A DNA stretch of 64,000 bases, from NCBI RefSeq assembly GCF_006717095.1, contig NZ_VFQE01000001.1, positions 3,038,001 to 3,102,000 on the forward strand. The letters run 5' to 3'. Position numbers and translations under genes: made by a program. Positions 45,611 to 54,085 of the stretch are shown one piece after another. Each line of letters starts with the position of its first letter. The stretch's first letter is position 1. The notes below the pieces were generated by a model. It searched no databases. It was not told the DNA's origin and worked only from the letters and a program-made list of their open reading frames with translations. The stretch comes from Blastococcus colisei (GTDB lineage: Bacteria > Actinomycetota > Actinomycetes > Mycobacteriales > Geodermatophilaceae).

Positions 45611-45982
45611 TCAGCTGAAGCTGTCCCCACAGGCGCAGGAGCTGCCCGCGTTCGGGTTGTCGATCGTGAAGCCCTGCTTCTCGATGGTGTCGACGAAGTC
45701 GATCGTGGCGCCACCGAGGTACGGCCCGCTCATCCGGTCGACGATGACCTCGACACCACCGAACTCGTAGGTCTGGTCGCCGTCGAGGAACCGCTCGTCG
45801 AAGAACAGCTGGTAGCGCAGACCGGAGCAGCCGCCCGGCTGGACGGCGATGCGCAGCCGCAGGTCGTCCCGCCCCTCCTGGTCCAGCAGCGCCTTCACCT
45901 TCGCGGCGGCCGGGTCGCTGAGCACGACGCCGGTGACGCCGGGCGCCCCGCCGTCGAGGGTGGTGGTGTCCTGCACCGACAT
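45611..45982 (-). CDS. erpA: HesB/IscA/ErpA-type iron-sulfur cluster insertion protein
   Basis: 123 residues, A-type carrier with the three conserved cysteines in PGGCSGLRY and SSCACGDSF. It delivers Fe-S clusters to apo-enzymes. ATG at 45980-45982 is preceded by GGGAGGA; a longer upstream frame is not conserved. It is divergent from the DUF3043 gene, and the M. tuberculosis homologue (Rv2204c) has the same neighbours. Confidence 0.92.
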   Translation of the reverse strand: MSVQDTTTLDGGAPGVTGVVLSDPAAAKVKALLDQEGRDDLRLRIAVQPGGCSGLRYQLFFDERFLDGDQTYEFGGVEVIVDRMSGPYLGGATIDFVDTIEKQGFTIDNPNAGSSCACGDSFS

Positions 45983-46136
45983 GTTGTGTCCTCCCAGATA
46001 CGAGGTGCCCGCTGCGGCACTTCCTGCAGCGAGCCAACACCGCCGTGGCGGTGACTCTTCCCCTGCTGCCGACCACTGTACGGCGCTGGACGCGCTTTCC
46101 GAGGTCTCCTTCCCCACACACGTAGACTCCGAACCC

Positions 46137-46748
46137 GTGAAGCTCCGCCTGCCCGGCCGCCGCGACCGTGCCGAGACGACGACCGACACCACCGCCTCGG
46201 CCGATCTCACCGAGCAGCTGGTGAAGGCCTCCGGCAAGGGCCGCCCCACCCCCAGGCGCAGCGAGGCCCAGGGGCGACGTCCCGGCCCGCCGCCCCCGCC
46301 GCCCACCACGCGCAAGGAGGCGTACAAGCGGACGCGGGAGCAGCAGGCCGCGCGGCGCGCCGAGACCCGCCGGGGCGCGGCGCGCGGTGACGACGCCTAC
46401 CTGCCTGCCCGTGACCGTGGGCCCGTGCGCAAGCTGGTGCGCGACGTCGTCGACTCGCGGCGCAACGTCGGCAGCTTCTTCCTCGCGATCGCCGGCGTCG
46501 CCCTCGTCGGCACCGTCGTCCCGAGTCTCGTCGTCCGGAACTACGCGAGCTTCATGCTCTTCGGCTTCTTCCTGATGCTGATCGTCGACTCCGTGATCCT
46601 GAGCCGGAAGATCAAGCGCAAGGTCGCCGAGCGGCACCCGGAGACGACGAAGACCCGCGGGCTGGTCTGGTACGGCATCAGCCGGGCGACCATGATCCGC
46701 CGCTGGCGTTTCCCGAAGCCCGACGTCCCCCTGGGGGCCGACGTCTGA
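46137..46748 (+). CDS. DUF3043 family membrane protein
   Basis: 203 residues. A long basic, Pro-rich N-terminal half (GRRPGPPPPPPTTRKEAYK) precedes two membrane helices (FFLAIAGVALVGTVVPSLVV, and SFMLFGFFLMLIVDSVIL) and a basic C-terminus with TKTRGLVWYGISRATMIRRW, the DUF3043 hallmark. Function unknown; conserved across actinobacteria (Rv2206-like). GTG 46137 follows TAGACT (46123-46128) by 8 nt, again a leaderless arrangement. Confidence 0.87.
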   Translation: MKLRLPGRRDRAETTTDTTASADLTEQLVKASGKGRPTPRRSEAQGRRPGPPPPPPTTRKEAYKRTREQQAARRAETRRGAARGDDAYLPARDRGPVRKLVRDVVDSRRNVGSFFLAIAGVALVGTVVPSLVVRNYASFMLFGFFLMLIVDSVILSRKIKRKVAERHPETTKTRGLVWYGISRATMIRRWRFPKPDVPLGADV

Positions 46749-46758
46749 TCGTCGTCCG

Positions 46759-48570
46759 ATGGAGGTCGCCCTCCTGGGCACCGGAGCCGCCGACGGCTGG
46801 CCCAACCCCTGGTGCTCCTGCGCGTCGTGCACCGACGCCCGCCGTCGGGGGGAGCAACGGCGGCCCACGTCCGCCCTGGTCGACGGCGTCCTGCTGCTCG
46901 ACCTGGCACCCGGCGTGCCGCCTGCCGGCCACTCGCTGGAGCGCGTGCACACCGTCCTGGTCACGCACGCGCATCCCGACCACTGCTCGCCGTTCGCCCT
47001 GCTGTGGCGGCACTGGGCACGCCTGCCCGCGCCGCTCATGGTCGTCGGCCCCGCAGCGGTCCTCGACGAGTGCCGCCCCTGGCTGGCCTCCGGCGACCCG
47101 GTGGTCCTCACCGAGGTGCGGCCCGGGCAGTCGCTGGAGTGCGGCGGCTACCGGGTCCGGGTGCTCGCCGCCGACCACGAGGTGCCCACCGTCCTGTACG
47201 ACGTGACAGGTCCCGGCGGCGACCGGTTGCTGTACGCCACCGACACCGGTCCGCTGCCCGCGGCCACCGTGGAGGCGACCCGGGGAGCGCAGTACGACCT
47301 GGTGCTCCTGGAGCAGACCTTCGGCGACGTCCACGACCACGGCACGTCGCACCTGGACCTCGCGACGTTCCCCGACCAACTGGCGCGGCTGCGCGCCGCC
47401 GGGGCGGTCACCGCAGCCACCGACGTGATCGCGGTGCACCTGAGCCACCACAACCCGCCGGCGGCGGAGCTGGACCGGCGGCTCGCCGACCACGGCGCCC
47501 GTACCGTCCTGGACGGGACCACCCTGGTGACGAGGGGCCGGACGGGCGGTCCTCCCCCGCGGCGCCTAAGACTAAGGTCGCGGTCCGTGGAATTCCGACG
47601 CCTCGGCCGCTCCGGCCTGAACATCTCCGAGATCGCCTACGGCAACTGGCTCACCCACGGTGGCCAGGTCGAGGAGGACGCCGCATTCGCCTGCGTGCAG
47701 GCCGCCCTCGACGCCGGCATCACCACCTTCGACACCGCCGACGTCTACGCCGGCACCCGGGCCGAGGCCGTGCTCGGTCGCGCGCTGGAGGGCCGGCGGC
47801 GCTCCTCCTACGAGCTGTTCACCAAGGTCTACTGGCCCACCGGCAAGGGGCGGAACGACCGCGGCCTGTCCCGCAAGCACATCATCGAGAGCTGCCACGC
47901 CTCGCTGGACCGGCTGAAGACCGACTACGTCGACCTCTACCAGGCCCACCGCTACGACACGACGGTGCCGCTCGAGGAGACGATGACCGCCTTCGCCGAT
48001 CTGGTGCGGGCGGGCAAGGTGCTCTACATCGGCGTCTCGGAGTGGAACGCCGAGCAGATCGCCGCCGGCGCCGCCCTGGCGCGGGAGCTGAACGTCGCGC
48101 TGATCAGCAACCAGCCGCAGTACTCGATGCTCTGGCGGGTCATCGAGCCCGAGGTCGTGCCGACCTCGGAGAAGGAGGGCCTGTCGCAGATCGTCTGGTC
48201 CCCGCTCGCCCAGGGCGTGCTCACCGGCAAGTACCTGCCCGGCGAGCAGCCGCCGGCCGACAGCCGCGGCGGCCACGCCGAGGCCGGGACGTCGATGCGC
48301 GGGTTCCTCCGCGAGGACATCCTGACCGCGGTCCAGGGACTCCGCCCGATCGCCGACGACCTGGGCCTGTCGATGGCGCAGCTCGCCATCGCCTGGGTGC
48401 TGCAGAACCCGAACGTCGGCGCCGCGATCATCGGCGCCACCCGGCCCGAGCAGGTGCACGACAACGTCAAGGCGGCCGGGGTCCGGCTCGAGGACGGCGT
48501 CCTGCAGCGCATCGACGAGGTGCTCGGCGACGTCGTCGAGCGCGACCCGACCAAGACCGCCCGCGGCTGA
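46759..48570 (+). CDS. Metallo-beta-lactamase-fold hydrolase read in frame into aldo/keto reductase
   Basis: One uninterrupted frame of 603 codons. Residues 1-265 are an MBL-fold hydrolase (LLGTGAADGWPNPWC; metal motif THAHPDHCS; ADHEVPT; TDTGPLP; HLSHHNPP) like that fused to CobU in cobinamide kinase proteins. Residues 277-603 are a full aldo/keto reductase beginning VEFRRLGRSGLNISEIAYG. There is no stop between them, only a short basic linker (about 47555-47586). Stop codons TAA TAA occur there in another frame, so a small indel could have removed the MBL stop. Either a true fusion or two genes, the second starting at GTG 47587. Confidence 0.75.
   Translation: MEVALLGTGAADGWPNPWCSCASCTDARRRGEQRRPTSALVDGVLLLDLAPGVPPAGHSLERVHTVLVTHAHPDHCSPFALLWRHWARLPAPLMVVGPAAVLDECRPWLASGDPVVLTEVRPGQSLECGGYRVRVLAADHEVPTVLYDVTGPGGDRLLYATDTGPLPAATVEATRGAQYDLVLLEQTFGDVHDHGTSHLDLATFPDQLARLRAAGAVTAATDVIAVHLSHHNPPAAELDRRLADHGARTVLDGTTLVTRGRTGGPPPRRLRLRSRSVEFRRLGRSGLNISEIAYGNWLTHGGQVEEDAAFACVQAALDAGITTFDTADVYAGTRAEAVLGRALEGRRRSSYELFTKVYWPTGKGRNDRGLSRKHIIESCHASLDRLKTDYVDLYQAHRYDTTVPLEETMTAFADLVRAGKVLYIGVSEWNAEQIAAGAALARELNVALISNQPQYSMLWRVIEPEVVPTSEKEGLSQIVWSPLAQGVLTGKYLPGEQPPADSRGGHAEAGTSMRGFLREDILTAVQGLRPIADDLGLSMAQLAIAWVLQNPNVGAAIIGATRPEQVHDNVKAAGVRLEDGVLQRIDEVLGDVVERDPTKTARG
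47587..48570 (+). CDS. Aldo/keto reductase (KCNAB/YghZ-like), alternative separate start
   Basis: 327 residues if begun at GTG 47587. AKR catalytic tetrad: Asp (TFDTADVY), Tyr (DVYAG), Lys (LFTKVYW) and His (YQAHRYD), with C-terminal NADPH-binding GVSEWNAEQI and GAAIIGATRPEQV. It resembles voltage-gated K+ channel beta-subunit and YghZ-type AKRs. TAAGGT at 47573-47578 lies 8 nt before this GTG, the same leaderless layout seen at other genes here, which supports independent expression even though the upstream frame is open. A 14-bp-stem terminator follows. Confidence 0.8.
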   Translation: MEFRRLGRSGLNISEIAYGNWLTHGGQVEEDAAFACVQAALDAGITTFDTADVYAGTRAEAVLGRALEGRRRSSYELFTKVYWPTGKGRNDRGLSRKHIIESCHASLDRLKTDYVDLYQAHRYDTTVPLEETMTAFADLVRAGKVLYIGVSEWNAEQIAAGAALARELNVALISNQPQYSMLWRVIEPEVVPTSEKEGLSQIVWSPLAQGVLTGKYLPGEQPPADSRGGHAEAGTSMRGFLREDILTAVQGLRPIADDLGLSMAQLAIAWVLQNPNVGAAIIGATRPEQVHDNVKAAGVRLEDGVLQRIDEVLGDVVERDPTKTARG

Positions 48571-48575
48571 CGGTG

Positions 48576-48610
48576 CCGTCGTCCGGGCCGGTGCCAGGCC
48601 CGGACGACGG
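48576..48610 (+). terminator. Terminator after the aldo/keto reductase
   Basis: Perfect 14-bp stem (48576-48589 with 48597-48610), 7-nt loop, 5 nt after the stop; convergent with the small gene at 48622. Confidence 0.85.
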
Positions 48611-48621
48611 TCGCCGGCGGT

Positions 48622-48834
48622 TCAGGGAGCGGCGAGACCCATCGGGCCGTAGACCTCGTCGTCACCGTCGAACAGGGTGACCGTGGCGACGCCCTTGTCC
48701 AGCAGCTCGCGCCAGTTCTCGCCGAGCCAGGACTCCGCGTCGCCCTGGTTGTCGGCGCCTGGTACCTCCACGCCGATGGAGGAGGGCTCGACAGCCGCTC
48801 CGGAGGGGTCCTCGAGACGCCAGGTCCAGGTCAT
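48622..48834 (-). CDS. Small conserved actinobacterial protein
   Basis: 70 residues beginning MTWTWRLEDPSG, with QGDAESWLGENWRELLDKGV and ATVTLFDGDDEVYGPMGL. This compact pattern (W-W near the start, GDAESW, VYGPM at the end) recurs in many actinobacteria as a hypothetical protein; function unknown. ATG at 48832-48834; longer upstream frames are not conserved. It is monocistronic and convergent with the AKR gene. Confidence 0.8.
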   Translation of the reverse strand: MTWTWRLEDPSGAAVEPSSIGVEVPGADNQGDAESWLGENWRELLDKGVATVTLFDGDDEVYGPMGLAAP

Positions 48835-48954
48835 GGCACGCAGGCTAGTGACCGGGCTCTGCCCGCGCTGTGCCCGTGCTGTGACCGACCGCCCGGTTAC
48901 GGCCCCGCGAGCGGGGGCATGGCAGTCCATCGACCCGCCCCACCCGGAGGACCG

Positions 48955-49401
48955 ATGACCGCACCCATGCCCCAGGCCGGCACAGGCGCCACCCGTGCCG
49001 GCGAGAACCCGCTGCCCGAGAACGCGACGACCGGGCAGCTGATCGGCCAGCTCACCGAGCAGATCACCCGCCTGGTCCGTGACGAGACCCGACTCGCCCA
49101 GGCCGAGGTGACCCAGAAAGCCAAGAAGCTCGGCGTGGGAGCCGGCCTGTTCGGCGGTGCGGGCCTCTTCGCATTCTTCGGCCTCGCCGTCCTCATCGCC
49201 ACCGCGATCCTGGCGCTGGCGCTGGTCCTGCCGGACTGGCTGGCCGCGCTGATCGTCGCGGTCGTCCTGTTCGCCGTCGCCGGCGTACTCGCACTGGTCG
49301 GCAAGAAGGACGTCCAGAAGGGCTCCCCGCCGGTGCCCACCGAGGCCATCTCGAGCGTGAAGGCCGACATCGCGACCGTGAAGGAGAGTGCGCGCCGGTG
49401 A
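48955..49401 (+). CDS. Phage holin superfamily III-like (DUF1469) membrane protein
   Basis: 148 residues. An amphipathic helix (TGQLIGQLTEQITRLVRDET) precedes two adjacent membrane helices (LFGGAGLFAFFGLAVLIATA, and WLAALIVAVVLFAVAGVLAL) and a charged tail. The name reflects a fold family; in actinobacteria it is a chromosomal membrane protein that travels with DUF3618 and not a lysis gene. A CCCGGAGG ribosome site precedes ATG 48955. First of three tightly overlapping genes. Confidence 0.86.
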   Translation: MTAPMPQAGTGATRAGENPLPENATTGQLIGQLTEQITRLVRDETRLAQAEVTQKAKKLGVGAGLFGGAGLFAFFGLAVLIATAILALALVLPDWLAALIVAVVLFAVAGVLALVGKKDVQKGSPPVPTEAISSVKADIATVKESARR

Positions 49402-49871
49402 GCACACCCAGTGGTTCCCGCCCCGAGGGTGGGAAGGGACAGGATGCCGGCGCGAACGGCCCGACCGATCCCGATGCGATCAGGGCCGACATCGAGGCCA
49501 CCCGCGAGCAGCTCGGTCGCACCGTCGACGAGCTCAGCCAGCGCCTCGACGTCCCCTCGCGGGCCAAGGAGAGCGCGACGCGGGCCAAGGACACGGCCGT
49601 CGAGACCTACCGCGAGAGCCCTCCTGCGGTCGTCGGCGCCGGTGCGGGTGTGACCGCTCTGCTGGGGCTCGTCCTGTGGCTCCGGCGGCGGAAGCGGCGG
49701 CGGGCCAGCACCGAGGAACTCCTCGTCGGGGCGCGCGTGGGCCGCAAGCGCGAGGCGAAGCGGGCGCGCAAGGAACTGGCCGCCCGGCGTACCGCCGCGC
49801 GGAAGGCCGCCAGGAGGGCCGGGAAGAACGCCCAGATCAAGGCCCGCCGGGTCGCGAGGGGGAAGCGTTGA
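49398..49871 (+). CDS. DUF3618 family protein
   Basis: 157 residues. The conserved N-terminal signature DPDAIRADIEATREQLGRTV followed by DELSQRLDVP defines DUF3618; then a single membrane helix (AVVGAGAGVTALLGLVLWLR) and a very basic Arg/Lys/Ala-rich C-terminal helix that could bind nucleic acid or acidic lipid. GTG 49398 overlaps the previous gene by 4 bp and its stop overlaps the next (TTGA). Function unknown. Confidence 0.86.
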   Translation: MSTPSGSRPEGGKGQDAGANGPTDPDAIRADIEATREQLGRTVDELSQRLDVPSRAKESATRAKDTAVETYRESPPAVVGAGAGVTALLGLVLWLRRRKRRRASTEELLVGARVGRKREAKRARKELAARRTAARKAARRAGKNAQIKARRVARGKR

Positions 49872-50140
49872 GCAAGGGAGCAAAGTTCGCCTACCGGCCG
49901 ATCGGCCTCGTGGCCGGGGTCCTCGCGGGGGCCGTGTCCGGGGCGGTCTTCAAACAGGTGTGGAAGCGGGTCAGCGGCGAGGACGACGCGCCGGACGCGC
50001 TGCAGAGCGAGTACCCGATGTGGGAGATCGTGCTCTCCGCGGCGCTCCAGGGCGCTATCTTCGCGGCCACGAAGGCGGCCATCGACCGGGCCGGCGCCCA
50101 GACGTTCACGAAGCTCACCGGCGCCTGGCCCGGCGACTGA
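49868..50140 (+). CDS. DUF4235 family membrane protein
   Basis: 90 residues with the DUF4235 pattern: KFAYRPIGLVAGVLAGAVSG, VFKQVWKRVSGEDDAPD, WEIVLSAALQGAIFAATKAA and FTKLTGAWPG. Two membrane helices. The start is TTG at 49868, forced by the TTGA overlap with the DUF3618 stop and the domain starting at once; this is an uncommon start codon in the window. Completes the holin-like/DUF3618/DUF4235 set. Confidence 0.85.
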   Translation: MSKGAKFAYRPIGLVAGVLAGAVSGAVFKQVWKRVSGEDDAPDALQSEYPMWEIVLSAALQGAIFAATKAAIDRAGAQTFTKLTGAWPGD

Positions 50141-50146
50141 CCCGCC

Positions 50147-50177
50147 GCCGTGGTGCCCGGCTTCCGGGCACCACGGC
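50147..50177 (+). terminator. Terminator after the DUF4235 gene
   Basis: Perfect 13-bp stem (50147-50159 with 50165-50177), 5-nt loop, 7 nt after the stop. Confidence 0.85.
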
Positions 50178-50243
50178 ACCGGAGGCACGAGAGCACCGAC
50201 CACCCGGCCGGACGACGGCCCGCCACCCAGGGGGATACCGGCC

Positions 50244-51386
50244 ATGACCGGCACGAGGCGCCGCGAGAGCAGCGTCGACAGGATCCGTCAGCGGGTCGAG
50301 GAGAAGGCGGCCCGGCGGGCGGCGACCGCCGAGGCGGCGAAGGCCGGTGGACCACCCCACGACCCCCGGACGCTGCCCCCGGACGCCCCGACGCCCCGGG
50401 AACTGCCGGGCGTCGACGCCCACTCCCCCACGCAGATCCCGGCGCGCGGGTGGAAGCAGATCGTCAAGCGCGCCTGGGCCGAGAACAACGCGGACAACAT
50501 GCCGATCATCGCCGGCGGGGTCGCGTTCTTCGGCTTCCTGGCCATCTTCCCGTCGCTGCTCGCGCTCATCTCGATCTACGGACTGGTCGCCTCGCCCGCG
50601 CAAGCGGCCGCCCAGGTCGAGTCCTTCACCACCGGCCTGCCCGAGAGCGCGCAGAGCTTGATCCGGGACCAGGTCACGGCCATCACGCAGAACGCCGGCG
50701 GCGCGCTGACCCTCAGCCTGATCGTCTCCATCCTGGCCGCCCTGTGGAGCTCGTCGGGAGGGGTCAACAACGTCGTCAAGGCCGTGAACATCGCCTACGA
50801 CGAGGCCGAGACCCGGAACTTCATCAAGCTCCGCGCCTTGTCGCTGGCGCTCACCCTCGGGGCGATCGTCTTCGTCATCGTGACGATCGGGCTCATCGCC
50901 GTCGTGCCGATCGTCCTCGACGCCCTGCCCCTCGGCGCCGTGGGCACGGTGCTGGCAGAGATCCTGCGCTGGGTGCTGCTCCTGGTCGTGGTGGCCGGTT
51001 CCCTCGCCGTCCTCTACCGGGTGGCGCCCGACCGCGACGCCCCGAAGCTGCGCTGGGTGAGCCTCGGTTCGATCGTCGTCACCGTGGTGTGGGCCCTGGT
51101 GAGCCTGGGCTTCACCTTCTACGTGAACAACTTCGGCTCCTACGACGCGACCTACGGCGCGATCGCCGGGGTGATCGTGCTGATGCTGTGGCTGTACCTC
51201 ACCTGCTACCTCGTGCTGTTGGGCGCCGAGATCAACTCCGAGGCCGAGCACCAGACGGCGCGGGATACGACCGACGGCGAGCCGCAGCCGATGGGACGCC
51301 GGGACGCGGTGAAGGCCGACACGTTGCCGGAGAAGGCGGAACCGGAGAAGGGCGACAGCGACCCGACGCGCAAGAACTCAGGCTGA
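50244..51386 (+). CDS. YihY/BrkB-family inner-membrane protein
   Basis: 380 residues. Six membrane helices with the family landmarks NNADNMPIIAGGVAFFGFLA, YGLVAS, LWSSSGGVNNVVKAVNIAYD and YLTCYLVLLGAEINSEAEHQ. Charged N- and C-terminal tails. Often called ribonuclease BN or virulence factor BrkB; the RNase label is a known misassignment and transport or lipid handling is more likely. It lies after the DUF4235 terminator, so has its own promoter. Confidence 0.9.
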   Translation: MTGTRRRESSVDRIRQRVEEKAARRAATAEAAKAGGPPHDPRTLPPDAPTPRELPGVDAHSPTQIPARGWKQIVKRAWAENNADNMPIIAGGVAFFGFLAIFPSLLALISIYGLVASPAQAAAQVESFTTGLPESAQSLIRDQVTAITQNAGGALTLSLIVSILAALWSSSGGVNNVVKAVNIAYDEAETRNFIKLRALSLALTLGAIVFVIVTIGLIAVVPIVLDALPLGAVGTVLAEILRWVLLLVVVAGSLAVLYRVAPDRDAPKLRWVSLGSIVVTVVWALVSLGFTFYVNNFGSYDATYGAIAGVIVLMLWLYLTCYLVLLGAEINSEAEHQTARDTTDGEPQPMGRRDAVKADTLPEKAEPEKGDSDPTRKNSG

Positions 51387-51393
51387 GGCGTGG

Positions 51394-52515
51394 TCAGCGC
51401 ACGTGGGACTCGACGAACGGCGGCTTGACCACCTCGACGGCCTGCGGACGGCCCCGGACGTCGACGGCCAGCGAGCTGCCTGTCTCCACCCCGGCCACCG
51501 AGTCGATCAGCGCCAGCGCGATCCCGGTGCGCAGCGTCGGGGAGAACGTGCCGCTGGTGACCTCGCCGACCCGTTCCCCGGCCGCGTCGAGCACGGCCAT
51601 GCCCGGCCGCGGGATGCCACGGCCCTCGGCCCGCAGCCCCCACAGCAGCCGCGCGGGACCCGCCGCCTTCTCCGCCAGCAGCGCCTCCCGCCCCCAGAAC
51701 GCGGGCTTCTTCCACCCGACCGCCCAGCCGGCCCGCGCCTGGTTCGGGCTGACGTCCGGCGACAGCTCGTGGCCGTGCAGCGGATAGCCCATCTCGGTGC
51801 GCAGCGTGTCCCGGGCACCGAGGCCGCACGGGCGGATGCCCTGGTCCTGACCGGCCTCCAGCACCGCGTCCCAGAGGTCGGCGGCGTGCCCGGCGTCGAC
51901 GAGCAGCTCGTAGCCGTGCTCACCGGTGTAGCCGGTGCGGCAGACGGTCACCTCCGCTGCCCCGTGCGCGCCGGTGCCGGTCACGAACGACATGTACGCC
52001 AGCTCGCCGGGCAGGCCCAGCAGCTCCAGCACCTGCAGGGCACGCGGCCCCTGCAGCGCCAGGACGGCGACCTCGGCGTGCCGGTCGGTGACCGTGACCC
52101 CCGCGGGCGCGGCGTCGGCCAGCCGCCCGAGGACCTCCGCGGCGTTGGCGGCGTTCGGGACGAGGAGGACGTCGTCCGGGCCGTGCAGGTAGACGATCAG
52201 GTCGTCGACCACGCCCCCGGCCTGCGGGTCCCCGTCCGGCAGGCAGCACATCGTGTACTGCGCCTGGCCCGGACCGATGCGGGACAGATCGTTGGTCAGG
52301 CAGGAATCGACGAACGCCGCCGCACCGGGCCCCCGCACCGTCGCCGTCCCCAGGTGCGAGACGTCGAAGAGGCCGACGCCGGTGCGCACCGCGGAGTGCT
52401 CGGCCAGCACGCCCCCGCCCGCGTACTCGATCGGCATCGACCACCCGCTGAAGTCGGCGAGCTTGGCGCCGGCCGCCACGTGCCGGTCGTGGAGTGGGGA
52501 GGTCAGCGGGCTCAT
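51394..52515 (-). CDS. gcvT: Aminomethyltransferase (glycine cleavage T protein)
   Basis: 373 residues. Tetrahydrofolate-binding fold with [29 protein letters not shown], the catalytic-site Asp region [27 protein letters not shown] and [15 protein letters not shown]. It transfers the methylene from the H protein lipoyl arm to tetrahydrofolate. ATG at 52513-52515; a GTG three codons upstream is possible. gcvP and gcvH are not in the window. Divergent from pepA. Confidence 0.94.
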   Translation of the reverse strand: MSPLTSPLHDRHVAAGAKLADFSGWSMPIEYAGGGVLAEHSAVRTGVGLFDVSHLGTATVRGPGAAAFVDSCLTNDLSRIGPGQAQYTMCCLPDGDPQAGGVVDDLIVYLHGPDDVLLVPNAANAAEVLGRLADAAPAGVTVTDRHAEVAVLALQGPRALQVLELLGLPGELAYMSFVTGTGAHGAAEVTVCRTGYTGEHGYELLVDAGHAADLWDAVLEAGQDQGIRPCGLGARDTLRTEMGYPLHGHELSPDVSPNQARAGWAVGWKKPAFWGREALLAEKAAGPARLLWGLRAEGRGIPRPGMAVLDAAGERVGEVTSGTFSPTLRTGIALALIDSVAGVETGSSLAVDVRGRPQAVEVVKPPFVESHVR

Positions 52516-52538
52516 GCCGGCCACGCTAGTGCGGCCCC

Positions 52539-52544
52539 TAGGAT
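52539..52544 (+). promoter_or_regulatory. -10 box of leaderless pepA
   Basis: TAGGAT 6 nt before GTG 52551. Confidence 0.55.
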
Positions 52545-52550
52545 CGAGCG

Positions 52551-54062
52551 GTGCCGCCGACGATCACCGCCACCGACCACCCGCTGGAGAAGCTGACCGG
52601 GGACGCCGTCGTCGTCGCCGTCGGCAAGGGCCCCGACGGACCGCTCCCGACACCCGGCGCGGAGGCCGTCGACCGGCTGCTCGGGGGCCGCCTCCTGCCG
52701 GCGCTGGCCGACCTCGGCGCCCGCGGCGCCGAGGACGAGGTCACCCGGATGCCCTCGTTCGGCCAGGGCCCCTTCCCCGTCGTGGCCGTCGTCGGGCTGG
52801 GCGCGCCCGACGCCGCCGGCGCCTACCGGCCCGAGGCGGTGCGCCGGGCCGCCGGCGCCGCCAGCCGCGCGCTCGGTGGACGCCGCTCGGTCGTCAGCCT
52901 GCTGGCCGCCGTGGGAGGCACGCCGGACGCCGCCCGCTTGCACGCCGTCGGCGAGGGCGCGCTCCTGGGCGCCTACGAGTTCACCGCGTACAAGTCCGAG
53001 CTGCCGGCGGGCCGACCGACCCCGCCGAGCGAGTTCACCATCGTCGTCCCGGATGCCGGCGCCGCCGAGGACGCGCTGCGCCGGGTGCGGGCGGTGGCCG
53101 ACGCCGTCGCCCTCGTACGCGACCTGGTGAACACCCCGCCCAACGACCTCTTCCCCGCCGAGCTGGCTGCCCGCGGTGCCGCGGCCGGCGAGAAGGTCGG
53201 GCTGGCCGCGGAGATCCTCGACGAGGAGGCGCTGACCGCCGGCGGCTACGGCGGCATCCTCGCCGTCGGCCAGGGCTCGACCCGCAAGCCGCGCCTGCTC
53301 CGGCTCTCCTACGCCGGCCCCGGCGCGCGCAAGAAGGTCGCGCTCGTCGGCAAGGGGATCACCTTCGACAGCGGCGGTCTCTCCATCAAGCCCGCGCTGA
53401 AGATGGAGGACATGAAGAGCGACATGGCCGGTGCCGCGGCCGTGATCGCGACCGTCTGCCTCGTCGCCCAGCTCCGCCTGCCCGTCGACGTCGTTGCCAC
53501 CGTGCCGATCGCCGAGAACCTGCCCAGCGGCACCGCCTACCGGCCGGCCGACGTGGTGACGTTCCGCAACGGCAAGAAGGCCGAGATCACCAACACCGAC
53601 GCCGAGGGCCGCGTCGTCCTCGCCGACGCCATCGCCCGCGCCGCCGAGGACCGGCCGGACGTGCTGCTGGAGACCTCGACGCTCACCGGCGCGCAGCTGG
53701 TCGCGCTGGGTTCCCGCACCGCCGGGGTCATGGGCAGCGACGACCTCCGGGACGCGGTCGTCGCCGCGTCGGAGCGCAGCGGTGAAGGCATGTGGCCGAT
53801 GCCGCTGCCGCCGGAGCTGCGCAAGGGGTTGGACTCCCCCATCGCCGACTTCGTGAACGCCAACCCCGACCGGATGGGCGGCATGCTCGTCGGCGGGCAC
53901 TTCCTCGCCGAGTTCGTGCCCGACGGGCTGCCGTGGGCGCACATCGACATCGCCGGCCCGAGCTACAACACCGGCTCGCCCTGGGGCTACACGCCCAAGG
54001 GGGGAACCGGCGTCCCGGTACGCACCCTGCTCGCCACCATCGAGGCCCTCATCGCCGACTGA
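52551..54062 (+). CDS. pepA: Leucyl aminopeptidase (M17)
   Basis: 503 residues. The C-terminal catalytic domain carries [16 protein letters not shown] (metal Lys/Asp), [11 protein letters not shown] and the M17 signature [12 protein letters not shown], giving the two-metal site. It removes N-terminal residues, preferentially Leu, and forms hexamers. GTG 52551 follows a -10 box by 6 nt. The gene is intact; an insertion sequence begins 24 bp after its stop. Confidence 0.94.
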   Translation: MPPTITATDHPLEKLTGDAVVVAVGKGPDGPLPTPGAEAVDRLLGGRLLPALADLGARGAEDEVTRMPSFGQGPFPVVAVVGLGAPDAAGAYRPEAVRRAAGAASRALGGRRSVVSLLAAVGGTPDAARLHAVGEGALLGAYEFTAYKSELPAGRPTPPSEFTIVVPDAGAAEDALRRVRAVADAVALVRDLVNTPPNDLFPAELAARGAAAGEKVGLAAEILDEEALTAGGYGGILAVGQGSTRKPRLLRLSYAGPGARKKVALVGKGITFDSGGLSIKPALKMEDMKSDMAGAAAVIATVCLVAQLRLPVDVVATVPIAENLPSGTAYRPADVVTFRNGKKAEITNTDAEGRVVLADAIARAAEDRPDVLLETSTLTGAQLVALGSRTAGVMGSDDLRDAVVAASERSGEGMWPMPLPPELRKGLDSPIADFVNANPDRMGGMLVGGHFLAEFVPDGLPWAHIDIAGPSYNTGSPWGYTPKGGTGVPVRTLLATIEALIAD

Positions 54063-54085
54063 GCGCGTCGATGATCAGGTTCCCT

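Noticed and set aside
48955-49401. Prophage holin
   Set aside because: Only the fold family matches; no endolysin or phage structural genes, and the DUF3618/DUF4235 neighbours mark a chromosomal actinobacterial cluster.
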